34,447 nt of DNA, from positions 1 to 34,447 of the forward strand of contig JASAOO010003275.1 in the NCBI GenBank assembly GCA_030849075.1, read 5' to 3'. Positions 27,703 through 34,447 of this stretch are shown piece after piece (position 1 is the first letter of the stretch; each line of letters begins with the position of its first letter). The translations under genes and the position numbers were made by a program. Source of the stretch: Zelonia costaricensis (Eukaryota; Euglenozoa; Kinetoplastea; Trypanosomatida; Trypanosomatidae). Under the pieces are notes generated by a model. The model saw only the letters and a program-made list of their open reading frames with translations. It was not told the DNA's origin and searched no databases.

Positions 27703-27779
27703 CTACACGCGCAACCGTGAGGTCAACGTCAAGGAAAAACACACGCGCGAGACGTGTGCCAAGGGCACGGATGCGCGCG

Positions 27780-27900
27780 TCAGCAAGGTGCGGCACCGCC
27801 GCCGTACCGGGCCAGCGCCACATTTCCGTACAGCGCCTCTGTGAAGTCGGAAACCGGCGGCACGTGCAACGCGTTCAGCATCGAGGACAGCGCCGTCGCT

Positions 27901-27936
<36 letters not shown>

Positions 27937-30900
27937 GCCGCGCGCTGCTGCACGTCGTCGTCGGACACGATGCCAACGCCACCCGTGCCACTCACCGTGG
28001 CCGCGGCGTAGTCCTGCGAGGCGCTGTCGAGGGAAATGTTCGATGGGCAGCGCTGGAGCTCGCTGGCAGCCAGGCCCTGCTCCTTCAGCTGCCGCATCGC
28101 CTCGTACATGGCCGGCGCGCCGCCTCTACAGTAATCGTCCAGGCCGAGCTCGTCCACATCACTCTCATCGCGGTCGCTGCCGCAGCGCTCCTGCATCTCG
28201 AACAGCGGCCCAAACACGTCGTTGGAGCCCGAGAGCGGCTTCGGCATGCTCTCGGGCCCGTACGCCTCCTCCACCAGCCGCAACTCCTCGCGCTCCTCGT
28301 CAAGGGGGGCCTGGAACTTGAGCGTGAGGCTGTCCGACGCGGCGCGGCGCGAGTGCGTGGGCGGCACGTACGGCACCGCCGCCCCCGCCGCCGCAGTCCC
28401 CGCCGACACCGCACTGGACCAGGCCAGAGAGCGGCGCACGCGGTCCTGCAGCACCTGCCGGGCGTCGGCGGTGGTTCGCGGCGAGCGGTAGGAGTCCTTG
28501 TGGAGCACCACCGGTGGGGGCAGGCGGCGCTCCCGGCAGGCGGCCCAGTCGAAGCCGTCGAAGAAGGGATGATGTCGCAGCTCGGAGAGGCTGGTGATGC
28601 GTTGTGCGGGGTCCTTGTGGAGCAGCTGCCGCAGCAGGCTGCGCGCCTCCTCGGACAGCGCCGGCCGCGGCGGGAACTGCAGGGCGCTGTGGACGATGGC
28701 GTGGCTAGTCTCCGGCCCTGTTGGCTTTAAAAAGGGGAAGTAGCCTGTTAGGAAGGTGAAGAGCACCACGCCAAGGCTCCACCAGTCCACGGCGAGGCCG
28801 TAGCCGTTCCGGCGGCGCGAGTTGTACAGCACCTCAGGCGCAATGTACGCGAGGGTGCCGCAGCTGGTGTGTTGCCGGATGACCTGTGGTGCGCCTCCGG
28901 GCTCGGTCGCCTCGGCGAGGATGTTCTTGGCAAAACCGAAGTCCGTCAGCACGACGTGGCCGTCGCTGTCGAGGACGAGGTTGTCGCCCTTGATGTCGCG
29001 GTGCACAATTCCACGCACCCGCAAGTACTCCACCGCGACAGCGAGCTCGGCGATGTAGAAGCGCGACGTGGTCTCGTCAAAGTGGTGGCTGTGCGCGGAC
29101 TGGGTGTGCAGCAGCAGCTCCGCGCCTGGCAGGTAGTCGAACAGCAGGTACACGCGGCTGTCCGTCTGGAAGGAGCTGTGGACCTTCATGATGTAGGGGC
29201 AGTCGAGGGTGTCCAAGATCTTCTTCTCGCGGCGCGCCTCGATGATGTTGCGCACGCCGTGGAAGCCGCTCTTGCGAATCACCTTCATGGCGAAGAGCCG
29301 CTTGCTCAGTTTGTGCTGCACGAGCAAGACGCGGCCGAAGGTGCCGGCGCCGAGCATGTCGAGGCACTCGAAGGCGCCTGGTCCGGTCGGGAAGCTGATG
29401 TAGTTGCGCAGGTAGCGCTCCACGTCCTGCGGCGCCGACGCCACCCGCTCCAGATGCGCCGTTGACTGCGTCATGCAGGAGAGCTGCAGCAGCTGCTGGT
29501 ACCACTGGTCGCGTGTACTCGGGTTGGGGAAGAAAAAGTGGTGCAGCACGCCGTGGTAGAGGAGTCGCAGCGGGTAGGCGGCGATGCGGGTCGGCTCCCT
29601 GCCCACCTCGAGCGCCAGCACCTCGCGGCTGCCGTCGTCGAAGCCGCAGCGAATCAGTGGGCCGGCCGAGGACGCGCGCCCGGCGCCACGGCGGCGGTGT
29701 GCGTCGCTAGCGCCCTCGGGTGAATGCGGCGTTGCCTGAGAGCTGAGGGAAAGAACTACAGGTCGGACGAGGCGGTTGCGCTCAAAGCTGTGGACGACGC
29801 TGGCCTGCGAGGCGTCCGCCGGGGCCGCCGCCGCGGTGCAGCCACCGCTGATAGACGTTGCGCTGATGACCGCTCCCGTACCACCGCCACTACTCGCTGT
29901 TGCGGCGGCCGAGGAGGCCGTGCCTGCCCGCGAGCGTGCTCGAATCGAGCTCGCCGCACCGCCGCCCGCGGCACACGTCGGCGACTCCTCCTCCGCCGGC
30001 ATGGAGAGCAGGTACATGGTGCCCGTGCTGCCTTTCATCCGGTACACCTCGATGTCGTGCTGGAACGCGTCGGCCCAGCAGCTGCTCAGCAGGTCCGCCG
30101 CGGCGGTGCGGGTGAGGGGCGTGCCGGGCTGCGACGGCGAGGCGAGCCCAGCACGACGCCACTGGGCGAACGAGGACGCCGCCGCCGCAACGCCGTAGCC
30201 ACTCCCGGCACCAGCAGCTGCCCTGCTCAGCCGTGATGGCATCAGGCTCACGACCTCGACGTCGCCCGGGCCGCTGATGATCTGCATGTCGTTGACGACC
30301 CGCTCCGCGGTGGCCCGGTTGAGGTCGATGACGGCGACGGGGGTGTGCGGGTGTGGCACTTGCGGGGACTGCGTCGACGCGCTGTCCAGCTCGGCGTCCG
30401 CTGCGTAAAGACCCTCCTCGCGCACGAGGGCCATGGTGCTCGCAATGGCATCGTAGACGTAGGCGTAGTCGTGCCGGCGGACGAGGAGGCGCGTGCGCAG
30501 CGGCCACACGGTCGAGCCGGTGGCGAACTGCACAAACACATCGGGGTCTGCGTCGCTGCGACGGCGCCGCTGCACGTGCGCCGGCGCTGCGGCGGAACCG
30601 CTCGCCGAGCCGGGAGCCGTCGACGCGGTCCCCGACGCGGAGGAGAAACTGCCGCGACGGCTGCTGCTGGCGCTGCTCCGCGCGCTCTGCCCACGCCGAC
30701 CGGCAAAGCTCGTCACCTCCGGCGCGGCTGCGGCCAGGGCGTCCTCGGTGTCGCCGACGGCCTCGGCGTAGTGCAGCACGAAGGCGCTGTCAAGGTCCAT
30801 GAGGAAGTGCGTCGCACATCGCACCTCGGCCTGCGTCGGGGGAGCGAAGGCGGCGGTCAGGCCGGCGGCCGCTGCGGGCCCGGACCCGACCGTGGCGGGC

Positions 30901-33900
30901 CGGCGGGTGGACGTGGCGGAGCAGCCCGCAGTTGCCGTCAGCGCGGGCGAGGCGGTCGCGCTGGTCGCGAGGTTCGTGTCTGTCGTGGTGCTGTGGGACA
31001 GCGAGTTCGTGGAAGCAGGGGCCACAAGGGAGTCGGAGCCCAACGGCACCGTGCAGCCGACCCCGGTGGAGGACGCAGGCGTCGCCGGCGGACGCGAGGG
31101 CTGCGACGGGGGTACGCCAGGTGCGACTTGCGAGGTGCGGGTGCTCGAGCTGGGGTGCCCCACTGCGGTGAGCCGCTTCGCCATGACACTCCGCGTGGCC
31201 GCCGCGGCGGCGGTCCCGCGCAGCGGCGGCGCGCTTTCAATGGGGACGTGCAGCGCGAAGAAGTCGTGCACGGCCTGCATGCGGCCCAGCAGATCCGTGC
31301 CGCCGTTGCTGTTCACGCTGGCGTTCTGCGGGTCGTCGGCGTCCACAACAGCAGATGTGGTGCTCACAGTTTGCAGCAGCAGCCCTGTGGGTGGCAGCGG
31401 CGGCGGCAGCGGCGGCGGTTGGGGCGGTGCGGCGGACGACGCGCCCACGAGACCCGCGAAACCGGCTCGTGTCTTGTGCGAGCGCACGGGCAGCGTGCTC
31501 GACACGGCGGGCAGCGCGGTCGCCTGCGCGTGCACCATCGCAGCGGGGTTCGGCGACGACGTCGGCAGCGGGCTGAGCTCGTTGCCGGGGTCGCCACTGC
31601 CGCTGCTGCCGCCCTGCGCCGTCGGCGCGCGCCACGCACGCGGTGGGGGCAGCAGCGGTGAGGTGAAGGCGGAGGGGGACGACCACTCGATGCCGCCCCC
31701 GCCGCCGGCTGCTGTCGGTGCGGCGTCCGCGAGAGGAACCCCGGCGGCGGCGCTCAGCATGCGACGCGTTTGGGCGTAGAGGGGGAGGAGGGCCACGCGC
31801 AGGCAGTCCGTGATGAGGCTGCGGATGTGCCCGACAGAGGCGGGGGTGCTGAGACTGGGCGGGTGCGGCCCACTCGGCCCCGGGCTCGGCGGCTCGTTCG
31901 CGGCGGCCTGCCGCAGTTGCGCTTCGATCTGCACCTCCAGCACCGCCACCACGAGCAGCGTCACAAGGTTGCTCACGTCGTCGCTGGACAGGTGGAAGTG
32001 CGCGAACAGCGTGCACAGCGCGATCACCACCGCCTCGGGTGGCAGCAGCTGCAGTGAGGTGTCCCGGCAGGCGGCCGTGCTGTGCAGCATCGGGCGTGTC
32101 TGCCCGCCGAGCGCCCCACTGTACGCCTCCGCGCCGGCCAAGACGCTGCCGCCCATTGCGGCCGGCAGGTGGCACGGCACACCTCCCAGCAGCGCCGTCG
32201 TCGTGGCGCCGCCGAGGTCTTCGTACAAGCCGCGGCCACGCCCCGCGCGACCGGCCGCCGCCGCGCCCGTCGTCTGTCGGCCCGTTTGCGACGGGGAGAG
32301 GTGGCCGGGGCTGCGGCGCGAGTAGAGGTCTGTGCGGCGACGGGCTTCCACCGCGCCAGGTGGCGAGGCGAGGCTGTACAGGCTGTGGGCAATGCTGCTG
32401 TGCGGGCTGTTCAAGCCGCCGTAGCCGCCGCCCACCACGTTGGTGAGCGGTGCGGGTGGGATGTTCCAGTGTGTCGTGGTGTAGAGCGACGCGGTGAGGG
32501 GCGAGCGCACCCCGCTTTGGAGGCTGCTGCCGCCGCCGGTGAACAGCTCGTTGCGTGGCGGACGCACCGTTCCGGCTGCTGCTGCTGCCGCGGCGGCGGT
32601 GGGGGAGAGAGACGCGAGCGTAGTGATGCTGGAGCACGACCGCGTCATATCCCCGTGCCCGCCAAAGGTCCGCATCGTGCTCATGGTGGTGCTGCGCGCG
32701 TTCATCGAGCGGAGCAGACCCATGTTGTAGCTCTGCTCCGCGTACGAGTAGGCCGAGGACGAACCCCCCGACGACATCGCCTCGACGACACGGCGAGGGT
32801 GGAGCAGGTAGCTCGCGGCAGAGGAGCCGCCAACAGACGAGGCGGTGCGCGAGGTGCGGTGGGGTGGCAGCGGGTGCTGTGGATGCTGATGCGTGTAGTG
32901 TGCCTGCGCCGCACCGTAGGCGCCGCCGGCAGGCTGCCCCTGACTGAATAGAGAGGCCGCGTCGTCGTAGCTGTACGCCGTTAGCGGCTTCAGCGCGGGG
33001 TGTGTTGGCATGTGGCCGCCGCCGCCTCCGCCCGGAACGGCGAGGCCGCGGTGGAGTGGCGTGCAGGGGGTCACGAGGTCGAGCGAAGCGCTCGTGCTGT
33101 ACGGGGCACCGCCGCGCATCGGGCTGCGCACACTACTCGCCCCGGGGACGGGCACGTTCGGCTGCTGCTGCGGTTGCTGCGAGGGTGAAGCCGCTGGTGC
33201 AGCGTTGCCCAGCAGGGCTGTGGAGAACTTGCGGCTGGCGAGGGTGCTGGCTGAGCTCGCGTGCGAGTGCAGCGTACTGCCAGAGCCCAGCGCCGTCCCA
33301 ACGGAGGGGCCGCCAGCACCACCACTGCCACCGCCACCCGTCGCCCCCGCTGCGGAGGCGACCACAGCGAAGCCGACGCCGTGCTGGAAGTGGTGCATCT
33401 CCTGCGACGAACTCGCCGCACGGGTCACGTTCAAGTTGGTGCTGCTGCTGCTGATCTTGCGTAGCCTGCGCTCCTCCTGCGACTCCCCGCCACTCGCGAG
33501 GTAGGCCAGTGCCAGCGCAACCCGCTGCAGCCCCTCACGGCCGAGCTGCAGCGCGGCCAGCCGCAGCGCCGCACTAACGTAGAGCTCCTGCGCGCCGACA
33601 GAGTCCTCCCCGTGGTCGCCCAGCACCGCGTCCGCGTCGGCGGCTGCGTGCAGCCCGTCGGCGTGCTCGCGCTGCTGCGGCTCTTCCATGTCCGCCGCCG
33701 AGTAGCCGGAGCCGCGCATGTGGCTGCTCGAGCGCGCGGCGGTGGTCGAGGTGCCCGCCGCCCTGTTCGTGCCCTGCGTCCGCACGCGGCTAGTGAGAAG
33801 CGACGCGATGAGGTGGACCGTAATCAGATCGATTTCGTGGTCGAGGAGGTGCCAGTCAAGCCCGAGCGCACCGAGGGCGCTGAGCAACTGGCGCGGCGCA

Positions 33901-34184
33901 TCCAGCTCGGTGGACGGCACCGACCCCGGGGCCTGCGCGGCGCTGCTGGCCGTGTTGGATGTGTGGGTCGTGGCGCTGCTCAAGTCGGAGGCGCGGTCAT
34001 GCCCGCTAAGACCGTGCAGCAGCTCCGGCGGCGTCGGTGCCATCTCGCGCGAGGAGGACGGCAGAGGCGGCGTCGCAGGGCTGGAGGCGAGCCAGTGGGG
34101 CCGACGATGCGGTGGAAGCCCAGCCGAGGTGCCCCCTCCACCCGCCACCGGCGAGCTGGCGGCAACAGCGAAGTTGACGCCCAT
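27780..34184 (-). CDS. Large AGC-family Ser/Thr protein kinase with PH-like region
   Basis: A 2134-aa protein ending in TGA. The kinase domain is at about 1605-1885: GAGTFGRV (first Gly 1612), Lys1634 in FAMKVIRK, an AGC-style alphaC and hinge (EKKILDTLDCPYI, SSFQTDSRVYLLFDY), HRDIKGDN (Asp1730), TDFGFAK (Asp1748), CGTLAYIAPEVL, VDWWSLGVVL. All catalytic residues are intact. Ahead of it, about 1214-1570, are PH-like strands (VWPLRTRLLVRRHDYAYVYD near 1225, IEVYRMKGS near 1373) and a closing helix with Trp (TRDQWYQQLLQLS near 1560), interrupted by low-complexity inserts. Helical islands occur at about 94-137 and elsewhere, and a polyalanine run lies near the C-terminus. I see no FxxF-type hydrophobic motif. 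The Met at 34184 was chosen because the 85 residues encoded upstream (frame open to 34439) are CA-repeat and poly-pyrimidine sequence typical of a 5' UTR. Lipid or membrane regulation through the PH-like part is inference. Confidence 0.93.
27901..27933 (-). repeat. (GCC)11 trinucleotide run, polyalanine coding
   Basis: Eleven consecutive GCC units on the + strand, read as GGC-frame-shifted alanine codons (GCG/GCN) on the minus strand. It encodes the core of a polyalanine tract close to the C-terminus of the AGC kinase. Confidence 0.85.
28539..29370 (-). other. AGC protein kinase catalytic domain
   Basis: Residues about 1605-1882, from the glycine loop to HHPFFDGFDW. Length is normal for the fold with no large insert, unlike the STE11-like kinase next door. 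The catalytic loop reads HRDIKGDN, with Gly-Asp where AGC kinases usually have Pro-Glu. Confidence 0.93.
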
Positions 34185-34257
34185 TTCTTCTTTTTTCTTG
34201 AGAGGGGGGGGGGGAAGGGGAAGGTGGTGGTAGGGCGAGGGGTGCCAATGGAGTGAA

Positions 34258-34297
34258 GTGTGTGTGTGTGTGTGTGTGTGTGTCTGCGTGTGTGTGG
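34258..34297. repeat. (GT)n microsatellite upstream of the AGC kinase
   Basis: GT dinucleotides with two C interruptions on the + strand, so (CA)n in the sense of the kinase mRNA, about 75 bases before the chosen start codon. Confidence 0.9.
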
Positions 34298-34321
34298 CCT
34301 GCGCTGTGCAGACGTGTTGTC

Positions 34322-34365
34322 CTATGGCAGACGGACGCACGAAAACGGAGGAAGAAGGAGAGATG
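34322..34365 (-). promoter_or_regulatory. Candidate trans-splice acceptor for the AGC kinase
   Basis: On the minus strand a pyrimidine-rich stretch (complement of about 34341-34365) is followed by AG at 34322-34323, giving a 5' UTR of about 137 bases. An alternative is the C-run tract complement to 34201-34230 with AG at 34197-34198, which would leave only about 12 bases before the ATG. Both support a start at 34184 rather than 34439. Confidence 0.45.
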
Positions 34366-34447
34366 TGTCCTTCGGCGATCACTTGCCTCGACGCCCGCAC
34401 ACCAACACGAAGTGCGTGAAGGGGCACTAACAACAACAATAACCCAA

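Larger units (their letters stand above)
21484..27779. other. Long spacer of about 6.3 kb between the two kinase genes
   Basis: No supported gene. From about 21.5 to 25.7 kb the + strand is rich in A/G and (CA)n. From about 25.74 to 26.56 kb it is rich in T/G and (GT)n. From about 26.7 to 27.1 kb there is more complex sequence. G-runs occur near 22364-22373, 23463-23477, 24837-24849, 26421-26430, 27218-27226 and 27606-27617. Frames such as 24310-25680 (minus) and 25655-26821 (minus) encode Cys/Val/His/Pro-rich low-complexity sequence with no domain and are not accepted. The spacer probably holds a very long 3' UTR of the AGC kinase plus the splicing region of the giant kinase. Confidence 0.6.
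34185..34447. other. 5' flank of the AGC kinase
   Basis: Contains a G-run at about 34203-34213, a (GT)n tract at 34258-34297 and a candidate splice signal near 34322-34365. No coding function is supported. Confidence 0.6.

Noticed and set aside
34185..34439. N-terminal extension of the AGC kinase (85 residues)
   Set aside because: It is encoded by a (GT)n repeat and poly-G tract (His/Thr and Pro runs in translation), which is typical of 5' UTR sequence here.

Overview
This window looks like nuclear DNA of a trypanosomatid protozoan, most likely Leishmania or a close Leishmaniinae relative. The supporting signs are very GC-rich intron-free genes all on one strand (minus), long spacers made of (CA)n/(GT)n tracts, poly-G runs and purine/pyrimidine-asymmetric sequence, polypyrimidine-AG signals upstream of the genes as used for spliced-leader trans-splicing, and the kinase families present. 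The genus is inferred from style and not proven. One undetermined base (N) lies at 23671.

I support four protein genes, all transcribed right to left, as in a polycistronic unit. In transcription order they are: (1) 34184-27780, an AGC-family protein kinase of about 2134 aa with a divergent PH-like region ahead of the kinase domain; (2) 21231-8737, a giant 4164-aa STE11-like protein kinase with a PAS-like region spread over its N-terminal quarter and a degenerate response-regulator receiver fold directly before the kinase domain; (3) 5806-4772, a 344-aa fusion of acireductone dioxygenase (methionine salvage) with a TXNDC17/TRP14-type thioredoxin-fold domain; (4) 2724-631, a 697-aa probable mitochondrial protein with at least one PPR-like helical hairpin.

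The spacers are large (about 2.0, 2.9 and 6.5 kb). They hold simple repeats, trans-splicing signals and a few islands of more complex sequence, but no convincing gene or tRNA. Open frames there are read-throughs of CA/GT or poly-purine sequence. Long + strand frames opposite the kinase genes are shadows of GC-rich coding sequence.

The most interesting content is domain architecture. The giant kinase joins a sensory-type PAS, a receiver with Glu in place of the phospho-accepting Asp, and a STE11 kinase. The acireductone dioxygenase carries its own CxxC thioredoxin-fold partner, with a DsbA-like CPHC active site. I see no evidence that the four genes share a pathway. In trypanosomatids neighbouring genes are co-transcribed whatever their function.
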